This document shows, piece by piece, positions 22,741-30,787 of a DNA stretch of 64,000 bases. Position numbers and translations under genes: made by a program. The notes under the pieces are model-generated. The model saw only the letters and a list, made by a program, of their open reading frames with translations. It had not been told where the DNA came from and searched no databases. Where the stretch lies: NCBI GenBank assembly GCA_963835295.1, contig CAWIEX010000011.1:868001-932000 (forward strand), in the 5' to 3' direction. This DNA comes from JAOPZW01 sp963835295 (lineage in GTDB: Bacteria; Actinomycetota; Thermoleophilia; Solirubrobacterales; Solirubrobacteraceae). Position 1 is the first letter of the stretch, and every line of letters begins with the position of its first letter.

Positions 22741-25464
22741 ATGGCCACGCAACAGGTCAACGAGCGCCTCGCCGCCCTCACCGCCGCCGGCACGAGCATC
22801 TGGCTGGACCAGATCAAGCGCAGCCTCATCAGCAGCGGCGAGCTGCAGCGGCTGGTCGACGAGGACTCGCTGCGCGGCGTGACCTCCAACCCGACGATCT
22901 TCAACGCCGCGATCCTCGGCTCCGAGGACTACGACGAGCAGCTCGCCGAGGCGGCGCGCGAGGGCCTGGACGACCGCGGGATCTACCAGGAGCTCGCCAT
23001 CCGCGACATCCAGGACGCCTGCGATGTCCTGCGCGTCGTCTACGACGAGAGCGGCGGCAAGGATGGCTTCGTGTCCCTCGAGGTCGATCCCGACCTGGCC
23101 TTCGACACCGGCCGCACCATGGAGCAGGCGCGCGAGTACTGGGACCGCGTCGATCGCCCCAACCTGATGATCAAGATCCCGGGCACCAAGGAGGGCACCC
23201 CCGCGATCGAGGAGATGATCTACGAGGGGCGCAACATCAACGTCACCCTGCTCTTCGGCGTCGAGGAGTACGCGCAGATCGCCGAGGCCTACATCCGTGG
23301 GCTCGAGCGCCGCCACGAGGAGGGCAAGTCGGTCGACATCAACTCGGTCGCGTCGTTCTTCGTCTCGCGCGTTGACAGCGAGGTCGACAAGCGCCTGGAG
23401 GGCAGCGGCCACGACGAGCTGCTCGGCAAGGCCGGCATCGCCAATGCGCGCGCGGCCTACCAGCGCTACGAGAAGATGTTCCTGGGCGAGCGCTTCGCCG
23501 CGCTGAAGGACGCCGGGGCCGCCGTGCAGCGCCCGCTGTGGGCGTCGACCGGCGTCAAGAACCCCGCCTACCGCGACGTGATGTACGTCGAGGAGCTCGT
23601 CGCGCCCAACACGGTCAACACGATGCCGATGGCCACGCTGCTGGCCGCCGGCGACCACGCGGAGATCCGCGGGGCGACGGCCAGCGAAGACCCCGCGCCG
23701 GTCCTCGAGGCGCTGGCCGACGCCGGCATCGACATGGTCGACGTCACCGACCAGCTGCTGCGCGAGGGCGTCGACAAGTTCGTCGAGCCGATGGAGAAGC
23801 TGCTCGAGGGCATCGGCGCCAAGCGCGAGGCGATCGTCACCCAGCGCCCGCCGTCGATCGACGCCTCGCTGCCCGACGAGGAGGTCGAGCCGCGGGTGGC
23901 CAAGCGCGTCGAGCAGGCCGCCGGGGAGGACGTCGCCCGGCGCATCTGGCGCAAGGACGACACGCTGTGGGGCCCCGCCGGCCAGCCCGAGGTGGCCAAC
24001 CGCCTGGGTTGGCTGACCGTGGCCGAGCAGATGCGCGAGGAGCTCGACGATCTGCAGGCCTTCGCCGAGGGCGTGCGCGACGAGGGCGTCAAGGACGTCG
24101 TGCTGCTGGGCATGGGCGGCTCGTCGCTGGCCCCCGAGGTCATCCGTCGCTCGTTCGGTGAGCAGGCCGGCTGGCCGAGCCTGCACGTGCTCGACTCCAC
24201 CGACGCGGGGGCCGTGCGGAGCGTCGAGACCGCCATCGACCTCGACCACGCGCTCTTCCTGGTCTCGACGAAGTCGGGCGGGACGATCGAGACGCTGTCG
24301 CTGTTCAAGCACTTCTGGTCGCTGCGCTCGGACGGCAACGCCTTCGTCGCCATCACCGACCCGGGCTCCGGCCTCGAGAAGCTGGCCGCCGAGCACGGCT
24401 TCCGGCGCACCTTCCTCAACGATCCCGACATCGGCGGGCGCTACAGCGCGCTGTCGTTCTTCGGCCTGGTACCCGCGGCGCTCATGGGCGCCGACGTGGC
24501 CGGCATCCTGCACTCCGCCGGCGTCGCCGAGCACAACTGCCAGAGCTTCGAGTCCGGCGACGTGTCGAGCGGGCTGTGGCTCGGCATCGCCTGGGGCGAG
24601 CTGGCCGAGGCCGGCCGCGACAAGCTGACCTACGTCATCGACCCGCCGCTGCGGTCCTTCGGGCTGTGGGTCGAGCAGCTCATCGCCGAGTCGACCGGCA
24701 AGCACGGCAAGGGGATCCTGCCGGTGGTCGACGAGCCGCTGGGCGGCCCGGACGTCTACGGCAGGGACCGCACCTTCCTGCACCTGCGCCACGCCGAGGC
24801 GCCCGACGAGGCGACCGACGCCAAGGTCGCCGCGCTGCGCGACGCCGACCACCCGGTGATCGTGCGCGAGATCAGCGGCCCCGATGACCTCGGGCGGATC
24901 TTCTTCTTCGCCGAGTTCGCGATCGCCACCGCCGGCTGGGTGCTGGGGATCAACCCGTTCGACCAGCCCAACGTCCAGGAGGCCAAGGACGCCACCAACC
25001 GCGTGCTGGCCGAGGGAGCCGAGGACCAGCCCGACGCCACCGACGACGAGCTGCGCTCCCTCCTGGGTGGCCTCGGGGCGCCGAGCTACCTGGCGGTCAT
25101 GGGCTACGTCGAGCCCTCGGGGGACTTCGACGCCGCGGTGAGCGAGCTGCGCCAGGTCATCCGTGACGCCACGCGGTCGGCGACGACCTTCGGCTACGGG
25201 CCGCGCTTCCTGCACTCGACCGGCCAGCTGCACAAGGGCGGCCCGCCCACCGGTCGCTTCCTGCAACTCGTGCACGACTCGGGCCCCGACGTCGACATCC
25301 CCGACGCCGACCACGGCTTCACGCGCCTCAAGCACGCGCAGGCGATCGGCGACCTCGCGACGCTGCGGGCGCACGACCTGCCGGCCGCGCGCGTGACGCT
25401 CGAGGGCGACGATCCGGCCGCAGCGCTGCGAGCCCTGACCGAGCGCCTGAGGGGGCTCATGTGA
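22741..25464 (+). CDS. Bifunctional transaldolase / phosphoglucose isomerase
   Basis: 907 residues. The first ~370 are transaldolase: LRGVTSNPTIFNAAI (residues 45-59), the Schiff-base Lys in NLMIKIPGTKEG (Lys145), GRNINVTLLFGVEEY and VASFFVSRVDSEVDKRL. The remainder is phosphoglucose isomerase: VLLGMGGSSLAPEV, LVSTKSGGTIETL, and a C-terminal PGI segment (FGYGPRFLHSTGQLHKGGPP) carrying the catalytic Lys region. Natural Tal-Pgi fusions are known in several bacterial groups. It converts sedoheptulose 7-P and glyceraldehyde 3-P to erythrose 4-P and fructose 6-P, and interconverts fructose and glucose 6-phosphate, recycling carbon into Zwf. The ATG at 22741 follows GAAAGAGAG. Confidence 0.93.
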   Translation: MATQQVNERLAALTAAGTSIWLDQIKRSLISSGELQRLVDEDSLRGVTSNPTIFNAAILGSEDYDEQLAEAAREGLDDRGIYQELAIRDIQDACDVLRVVYDESGGKDGFVSLEVDPDLAFDTGRTMEQAREYWDRVDRPNLMIKIPGTKEGTPAIEEMIYEGRNINVTLLFGVEEYAQIAEAYIRGLERRHEEGKSVDINSVASFFVSRVDSEVDKRLEGSGHDELLGKAGIANARAAYQRYEKMFLGERFAALKDAGAAVQRPLWASTGVKNPAYRDVMYVEELVAPNTVNTMPMATLLAAGDHAEIRGATASEDPAPVLEALADAGIDMVDVTDQLLREGVDKFVEPMEKLLEGIGAKREAIVTQRPPSIDASLPDEEVEPRVAKRVEQAAGEDVARRIWRKDDTLWGPAGQPEVANRLGWLTVAEQMREELDDLQAFAEGVRDEGVKDVVLLGMGGSSLAPEVIRRSFGEQAGWPSLHVLDSTDAGAVRSVETAIDLDHALFLVSTKSGGTIETLSLFKHFWSLRSDGNAFVAITDPGSGLEKLAAEHGFRRTFLNDPDIGGRYSALSFFGLVPAALMGADVAGILHSAGVAEHNCQSFESGDVSSGLWLGIAWGELAEAGRDKLTYVIDPPLRSFGLWVEQLIAESTGKHGKGILPVVDEPLGGPDVYGRDRTFLHLRHAEAPDEATDAKVAALRDADHPVIVREISGPDDLGRIFFFAEFAIATAGWVLGINPFDQPNVQEAKDATNRVLAEGAEDQPDATDDELRSLLGGLGAPSYLAVMGYVEPSGDFDAAVSELRQVIRDATRSATTFGYGPRFLHSTGQLHKGGPPTGRFLQLVHDSGPDVDIPDADHGFTRLKHAQAIGDLATLRAHDLPAARVTLEGDDPAAALRALTERLRGLM

Positions 25465-26960
25465 GCGCGGTCGCCGAGCGCGCCGACAACCCCCTGGTCG
25501 AGGGGCTCGAGCGGCTGCCTGTCCATCCCACGACGCTGGTCATCTTCGGCGCGACCGGCGATCTGGCCAAGCGCAAGCTGCTGCCGGCGCTCTACAACCT
25601 CGCCCACGAGGGGGCGCTGCCCGAGCGCTTCAACCTCGTCGGCGTGTCGCGCTCGGACCACGCTCACGAGGAGTTCCGCACCGAGGCGCACGACGCCATC
25701 AAGGAGTTCTCGCGGCGCGAGCCCGACGCGGCGGTCCTCGACAAGCTCCTCGACGAGGTCCGCTACGTGCCGGGGACCTTCGACGACGCGTCCATCTACG
25801 ACACGCTGGGCAAGACGCTCGACGAGTTCGACGACGCCGCCGGCGTGCGCATGAACCGCTGCTTCTACCTGTCGACCGCGCCGATGTTCTTCCCGGTCAT
25901 CGTCCGTCAGCTCGGCGACCACAAGCTGGGCCGCCACGAGGGCGCCGACGTGCGCGTCGTGATCGAGAAGCCGTTCGGGACGACGCTGGCCGAGGCCGAG
26001 GCGCTCAACCGCGAGGTGCTCTCGGTCCTCGACGAGCAACAGGTCTTCCGCATCGACCATTACCTGGGCAAGGAGACCGTCCAGAACATCTTGGCCTTCC
26101 GGTTCGCCAACGGGCTCTTCGAGCCCGTGTGGAACCGCAACTACATCGACCAGATCCAGATCACGGCCGCGGAGGACATCGGGATCGGCTCGCGCGCGGG
26201 CTACTACGACTCCGCCGGCGCGCTGCGCGACCTCATCCAGAACCACATGCTCCAGCTGCTGTGCCACATCGCGATGGAGCCGCCGGTCAACTTCACCGCC
26301 GACGAGGTCCGCAACGAGAAGGTCAAGGTCCTGCAGGCCATCCACGCGCCGACCGAGGAGCAGATCGACGAGATCGCCGTCCGCGCGCAGTACGCCGACG
26401 GCGAGTCGGGCGGCGAGCACGTGGGCGGGTATCTGCACGAGCCCGACGTGCCGTCCGACTCCAACACCGAGACGTATGCGGCCCTGCGCCTGGAGGTCGA
26501 CAACTGGCGCTGGGCCGGCGTGCCCTTCTACCTGCGCACGGGCAAGCGGCTGGCGCGCAAGGTCACCGAGGTCGCCGTGACGCTGAAGCCGGTGCCGCAC
26601 CTGGCCTTCAAGCAGGAGGGATCGCTGGGGGTCCGGCCCAACCAGCTGATCATGACCATGCAGCCCAACGAGGGCGTGTCGCTCTCGCTGGGAGCCAAGA
26701 TCCCGGGCACGCGCATGCGCATCCGCCCCGTCTACATGGAGTTCCTCTACGGGACGTCCTTCCTGTCGCAGTCGCCCGAGGCCTATGAGCGGCTGATCAT
26801 GGACGCCATGCGCGGCGACGCGACGCTCTTCACCCGTAACGACGAGGTCGAGGCGCAGTGGCGCATCTGCGACCCCATCGTCCAGAAGTGGGAGAACACG
26901 CCCGGGCCGCTGCCGCAGTACCCGTCGGGGTCGCAGGGCCCGCCGAGGCGGAGCAGCTGA
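25461..26960 (+). CDS. zwf: Glucose-6-phosphate 1-dehydrogenase
   Basis: 499 residues. The nucleotide site VIFGATGDLAKRKLLPALY (residues about 28-46) and the substrate site RIDHYLGKETVQN (197-209, with the base His and Lys) are diagnostic; VIEKPFGT at 168-175 is the conserved EKPxG motif. It oxidises glucose 6-phosphate to 6-phosphogluconolactone with NADP, starting the oxidative pentose phosphate pathway. The GTG start overlaps the stop of tal-pgi (ATGTGA arrangement), showing translational coupling. The extreme C-terminus (GSQGPPRRSS) is short and Pro/Arg-rich. Confidence 0.95.
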   Translation: MSAVAERADNPLVEGLERLPVHPTTLVIFGATGDLAKRKLLPALYNLAHEGALPERFNLVGVSRSDHAHEEFRTEAHDAIKEFSRREPDAAVLDKLLDEVRYVPGTFDDASIYDTLGKTLDEFDDAAGVRMNRCFYLSTAPMFFPVIVRQLGDHKLGRHEGADVRVVIEKPFGTTLAEAEALNREVLSVLDEQQVFRIDHYLGKETVQNILAFRFANGLFEPVWNRNYIDQIQITAAEDIGIGSRAGYYDSAGALRDLIQNHMLQLLCHIAMEPPVNFTADEVRNEKVKVLQAIHAPTEEQIDEIAVRAQYADGESGGEHVGGYLHEPDVPSDSNTETYAALRLEVDNWRWAGVPFYLRTGKRLARKVTEVAVTLKPVPHLAFKQEGSLGVRPNQLIMTMQPNEGVSLSLGAKIPGTRMRIRPVYMEFLYGTSFLSQSPEAYERLIMDAMRGDATLFTRNDEVEAQWRICDPIVQKWENTPGPLPQYPSGSQGPPRRSS

Positions 26961-26991
26961 TGGTCCCCGGCCAGGAGTGGCGGACGATCTG

Positions 26992-28056
26992 ATGCCCGGC
27001 GTCTCGGACAGCCGCTGGGCCGCGGAGGGCACGACGCCCGCCGCGATCGAGGCCGCGCTGCGCGAGATGCTCAAGGAGCGCCACGCCGAGAACGAGTCCT
27101 TCTCCCCCGCGCGGGCGCTCAACATGGTCTGCGTCGTCGACAAGGCCTGGAGCGGCGAGGTCGCCAACCGCCTGCGCAACGTCGGGCGCTACCACGCCTC
27201 GCGCACGATCGTGCTCGCGGTCGAGCCCAGGCGCACGCGCCTCGACGCGGTGGCGACCATCGCCAGCGACGTCCATCCGAAGGCGGGCGAGTTCGCGCTG
27301 CTGCGCGAGACGGTCATCGTCGACATCGGCGAGAAGCACCTGTCGGCACTGGACACGATCGTCGATCCGCTGGTGGTGACGGATCTGCCGACCGTGCTGT
27401 GGTCCCCGCACGGCCACCCCGACGCCGTGGATGTCCTGCTGGGCCTGGCGCAGGTGGTGTTGCTCGACTCGATCGACGATCCGGACCTCAACGACGGCCT
27501 GGAGCGCGCGCGCGAGCTGCTGGAGAAGGCCTACGTCGTCGACCTCGCCTGGCTGCGCTCGACGCCCTGGCGCGAGCGCGTGGCGGCGACCTTCGACCCG
27601 GCGCACCTGCGGCCCGACCTGCGCCACATCAGCTCGGTCACCGTGCGCCACAACCCGGAGTCCGCGGCCGCCGCCCTGCTGTTGATGGGGTGGCTGGCGT
27701 CGCGCCTGGGCTGGCAGCCGTCCAAGCTCATCCCGCGCAACGGGGCGCTGTCGGGCAAGGCGCACGGCAAGCGCCAGGACGTCGACCTCTGCTTGGAGCC
27801 CGAGCCACGGCAAAGCGTCCGCGGGCTGGCGGGCCTCACCTTGGAGACGGCTTCGGGTCGGCATCTGGAGCTCGATCGCGGGCCCGGCGGCCTGCGCGCT
27901 CGGTATCGCAACCGCAAGGGCGCCGAGCGCGAGTGGACGGTGCTGGGCGCCTCGCGCGGAGAGGCCGGCATCCTGGGCGAGGGGATCCGCCAGGCGCTGC
28001 TGCGCGACTCGACGTACGGGCCGGCTCTGGATGCGGCCAACGCGCTTGCGCCGTAA
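26992..28056 (+). CDS. opcA: OpcA, glucose-6-phosphate dehydrogenase assembly protein
   Basis: 354 residues. The pattern ARALNMVCVVDKAWSGEVAN, YHASRTIVLAVEPRRTRLDA, VTDLPTVLWSPHGHPDAVDV and the C-terminal RCL-like domain are typical of OpcA, the partner that allosterically activates or assembles Zwf in Actinobacteria and cyanobacteria. The position directly after zwf fits. The start could be a GTG at 26977 or the ATG at 26992; I prefer ATG, with AGGAG at 26973-26977 upstream, although the spacing of 14 bases is long. Confidence 0.92.
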   Translation: MPGVSDSRWAAEGTTPAAIEAALREMLKERHAENESFSPARALNMVCVVDKAWSGEVANRLRNVGRYHASRTIVLAVEPRRTRLDAVATIASDVHPKAGEFALLRETVIVDIGEKHLSALDTIVDPLVVTDLPTVLWSPHGHPDAVDVLLGLAQVVLLDSIDDPDLNDGLERARELLEKAYVVDLAWLRSTPWRERVAATFDPAHLRPDLRHISSVTVRHNPESAAAALLLMGWLASRLGWQPSKLIPRNGALSGKAHGKRQDVDLCLEPEPRQSVRGLAGLTLETASGRHLELDRGPGGLRARYRNRKGAEREWTVLGASRGEAGILGEGIRQALLRDSTYGPALDAANALAP

Positions 28057-28108
28057 CGCGACTCGCCCTGACCTCGAGTCGGCGCGCGCGACCGACCACA
28101 GCTGAGCG

Positions 28109-28588
28109 GTGAGCGACCTCGGACTCGTCGTCGTCGGCCTGGCGATCGCCACCGGCATGGTCGGCATCGTCGTCCCGGTCCTCCCCGGGGCACTGCTGGC
28201 GTGGGCGGCGATCGCGGTGTGGGCGCTCGCGGTCGGATCGGCGACCGGGTGGGCCGTGCTGGCCTTCGCGACGCTGGTGATCGGCGGCGCGCAGGTCGTG
28301 AAGGTGCTCGTGCCCGGCCGGCGCCTGCGCGAGGCGGGCGTCTCGCGCCGGTCCATCGCCGCCGGCGTGGCGCTCGCCGTAGTCGGCTTCTTCGTGATTC
28401 CGGTCGTCGGCTTCTTCATCGGCTTCCCGGTCGGCGTCTACCTCGAGGAGCGCCGGCGACTGGGCGGGCACGCATCGGCGTGGCGCTCCACTCGAGAGGC
28501 GCTGCGCGCAATGGGCCTCTCGATGGTCATCGAGCTGTCGGCCACCGTGATCGCCGCCGGTGCCTGGCTGGCGGTAGTGCTGAGCTGA
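28109..28588 (+). CDS. DUF456 family membrane protein
   Basis: 159 residues. Hydrophobic segments at the N-terminus (LGLVVVGLAIATGMVGIVVP and VLPGALLAWAAIAVWALAVG), in the middle (VALAVVGFFVIPVVGFFIGF) and at the C-terminus. The Gly-rich PVLPG and FIGFPVGVYLEE patterns match DUF456, a small membrane family of unknown role. The GTG start is 52 bp after opcA on the same strand; it may be read from the same transcript or from its own promoter. Confidence 0.82.
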   Translation: MSDLGLVVVGLAIATGMVGIVVPVLPGALLAWAAIAVWALAVGSATGWAVLAFATLVIGGAQVVKVLVPGRRLREAGVSRRSIAAGVALAVVGFFVIPVVGFFIGFPVGVYLEERRRLGGHASAWRSTREALRAMGLSMVIELSATVIAAGAWLAVVLS

Positions 28589-28628
28589 GCTCCCCGCCGG
28601 GGACAGCGGCCTGGCCTGATGAGACAAT

Positions 28629-29720
28629 ATGGCGGCCGTGAGCTCCGCGAGCCCAACGATGAACGGCGAGTCGCTGTGGCCGCGGCTCGCGGGCCTGCCG
28701 CTCGTCGTCGAGGGGTGCGAGTACGACCGCCTGCACGCCGTCCTCGCCCACGAGTTCGAGCGCATCACGACGCACGTGCGGCTCGTCGGCGCCGGCGTCG
28801 ACGGGTTGGGTGAGGACGTCTCGGTGTTCCGCGAGGACGGCACCGCGCTGCACGAGACCCGGCCCTCGCTGGCCCTCGAGGGCGAGTGGACGCTGGCCGG
28901 CTTCGGCGAGCATCTCGCGACGCTCGCGCTGTGGCCGCAGCCGCCGGAGTGGGACGTCGCGCTGCGCTTGCGCAACTGGGCGTTCGAGTCGGCCGCGCTC
29001 GACCTCGCGCTGCGCCAGGCCGGCCGCTCGCTGCATGACGTGCTCGGGCTGGAGCCGCAACCGGTGCGCTTCGTCAACTCGCTCGGCCTCGGCGAGGAGC
29101 CGTCGATCGAGCCGGTGCGCCGGCGGGTCGCCCGCTCCCCCGGTGTGCGCTTCAAGCTCGACGCCGAGGCGACCTGGGCGCCGGCGCTCGTCGACGAGGT
29201 CGCGGCGACCGACGCGGTCGACACGATCGACTTCAAGGGCCAGTACGGCTTCGAGGTCGAGGATCCCCAGGCACTGGGCGCGCTGTACGACCACGTGCTC
29301 GCCGCGTTCCCCGACGCCTACCTGGAGGACCCGCACGACCGGCCCGAGATCGCCCAGCGGCTCGGCGATCACCTGGAGCGCGTGTCCTACGACGCGCCGA
29401 TCCGCAGCGCCGAGGACATCGGCGCGACGCCGCTGGCCGGGCGCGTGGTCAACGTCAAGCCGTCGCGCATAGGGAGCCTGCGCGCGCTGTTTGAGGTCTA
29501 CGCGCGCTGCGCGCGGGAGCAGCGGCCGATGTACGGCGGTGGCATGGGCGAGCTGGGCGTGGGCCGCGGGCAGATCGAGCTGCTCGCCGCGCTGTTTCAC
29601 GCCGACGCGCCGAACGACGTGGCGCCCAGCGCCTACAACGAGGACGACCCGCCGGGCGCCCTGCCGGCCAGCCCCCTGGCGCCGCGCCCCGAGGCCACGG
29701 GCTTCCGCTGGGCCACGTAG
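28629..29720 (+). CDS. Enolase-superfamily enzyme (dipeptide epimerase / OSBS-like)
   Basis: 363 residues. An N-terminal capping domain is followed by a barrel whose strand ends carry the superfamily residues: RFKLDAEATW (Lys-x-Asp), DTIDFKGQYG, AYLEDPHDRPEI (metal Glu-Asp), DAPIRSAEDIG and VVNVKPSRIGSL (the general-base Lys). It should remove a proton alpha to a carboxylate using Mg2+; the specific reaction (muconate cycloisomerase, o-succinylbenzoate synthase, dipeptide epimerase) cannot be fixed. Starts at 28629 or 28659 are possible; the first overlaps a possible -10 (GACAAT), suggesting a leaderless mRNA or use of the second. Confidence 0.78.
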   Translation: MAAVSSASPTMNGESLWPRLAGLPLVVEGCEYDRLHAVLAHEFERITTHVRLVGAGVDGLGEDVSVFREDGTALHETRPSLALEGEWTLAGFGEHLATLALWPQPPEWDVALRLRNWAFESAALDLALRQAGRSLHDVLGLEPQPVRFVNSLGLGEEPSIEPVRRRVARSPGVRFKLDAEATWAPALVDEVAATDAVDTIDFKGQYGFEVEDPQALGALYDHVLAAFPDAYLEDPHDRPEIAQRLGDHLERVSYDAPIRSAEDIGATPLAGRVVNVKPSRIGSLRALFEVYARCAREQRPMYGGGMGELGVGRGQIELLAALFHADAPNDVAPSAYNEDDPPGALPASPLAPRPEATGFRWAT

Positions 29721-29757
29721 ACGCGCACCACCACGCGCGTCGCGCGCAGCTGGCGCC

Positions 29758-30117
29758 TCAGCCCCCGCCCCGCCACCGCCGGCGCTTCTTCGGCTCCTCG
29801 CCGAAGGCCGGCAGCTCGCCGTCGAGGACCTGCTTGGCCAGCTGCAGCGCCTGCGACCACATCGCATCGATGGAGCGGGCGAACTCCGAGTCGGTCGACG
29901 TCGCGCCGGCGCGATAGGCCTCGGGCGCGCCGCCGTGCGGATCGATCATCAGGTACCGCCGACCGCCCGGCCACGACACCGACAGCAGGACGCGCTCATC
30001 GGAGCGCACCGCGCTCATGAGCTTGACGTCCTCCCCCGCCGCGACCAGCTGCTCGTCGCTGAGCGTGTGATCCTCGACCCACGCGGGCGGCCACAATGGA
30101 ATGAAGAGGTCGTCCAT
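29758..30117 (-). CDS. Hypothetical protein
   Basis: 119 residues; family not recognised. The sequence has MDDLFIPLWPPAWVEDHTLS, a strand-rich centre (ERVLLSVSWPGGRRYLMIDP) and a basic C-terminal tail (FGEEPKKRRRWRGGG). The first part is organised like a compact soluble domain. The ATG at 30117 is 60 bp from the divergent methyltransferase gene. The stop is 37 bp from the convergent enolase-superfamily gene. Confidence 0.6.
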   Translation of the reverse strand: MDDLFIPLWPPAWVEDHTLSDEQLVAAGEDVKLMSAVRSDERVLLSVSWPGGRRYLMIDPHGGAPEAYRAGATSTDSEFARSIDAMWSQALQLAKQVLDGELPAFGEEPKKRRRWRGGG

Positions 30118-30177
30118 CACGACGTAGTCTTGCGCGTCGGTCGCGGGCTGGCCTTCAGCCGCGCGTATCGTGGGTCG

Positions 30178-30732
30178 ATGCCGACGCCGGTCGATCTCAC
30201 GCTCGCCGGCTGGGCCCTCTTCGAGCTGGGGCTGCGGGTGCGCGAGAGCGTGCAGTCCAAGGGCGGCACCGGCCAGGACCGCGCCACGCGGATCCTGATC
30301 GCCGCCGCGATCGGGGCCGCGATCGTGGTGGCCATGCTGACGGCGAACCGGGCCTCCTCGCTGCGGATCCCCGGCCCTCACCGGGCAGCCGGGCTGATCG
30401 TCATGTGGCTGGGACTGGCGATCCGCGTGTGGGCGGTCGCCGCTCTCGGCCGGGCGTTCCGCACCACGGTCGAGGTCGACCCCGATCAGCGGATCGTCTC
30501 GACAGGCCCCTACCGGTGGGTGCGCCACCCCTCCTATACCGGTCTGCTGCTGATCGTGGCCGGGCTCGGCCTCGCCGCGGGCAACTGGCTGGCGCTGGCC
30601 GGCGTGGCGCTGCCGCTGGCGGCCCTCCTGTGGCGCATCCACGTCGAGGAGGCCGAGCTGACTCGCGTGCTCGGCCAGCCCTACCGCATCTACCGGGCGG
30701 AGACCAAGGGCCTCATCCCCGGCGTGTGGTGA
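30178..30732 (+). CDS. Isoprenylcysteine carboxyl methyltransferase-family membrane protein
   Basis: 184 residues, four or five hydrophobic segments. The C-terminal half carries the ICMT / PEMT-like signature: TTVEVDPDQRIVSTGPYRWV, RHPSYTGLLLIVAGLGLAAG, HVEEAELTRVLGQPYRIYRA. In this family the RHPxY and late Glu/Arg bind S-adenosylmethionine at the membrane face. Bacterial members methylate small lipophilic or unknown substrates. The ATG at 30178 gives a hydrophobic first helix. Confidence 0.85.
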   Translation: MPTPVDLTLAGWALFELGLRVRESVQSKGGTGQDRATRILIAAAIGAAIVVAMLTANRASSLRIPGPHRAAGLIVMWLGLAIRVWAVAALGRAFRTTVEVDPDQRIVSTGPYRWVRHPSYTGLLLIVAGLGLAAGNWLALAGVALPLAALLWRIHVEEAELTRVLGQPYRIYRAETKGLIPGVW

Positions 30733-30787
30733 CCGACCGGCATCGAGCGTGATCCGCCGGCGCTGTGTGGTCCGACGCGCGCTGTCG

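Noticed and set aside
22708..25374. 888-codon minus-strand open frame
   Set aside because: Antisense to tal-pgi; no recognisable domain and typical shadow composition.
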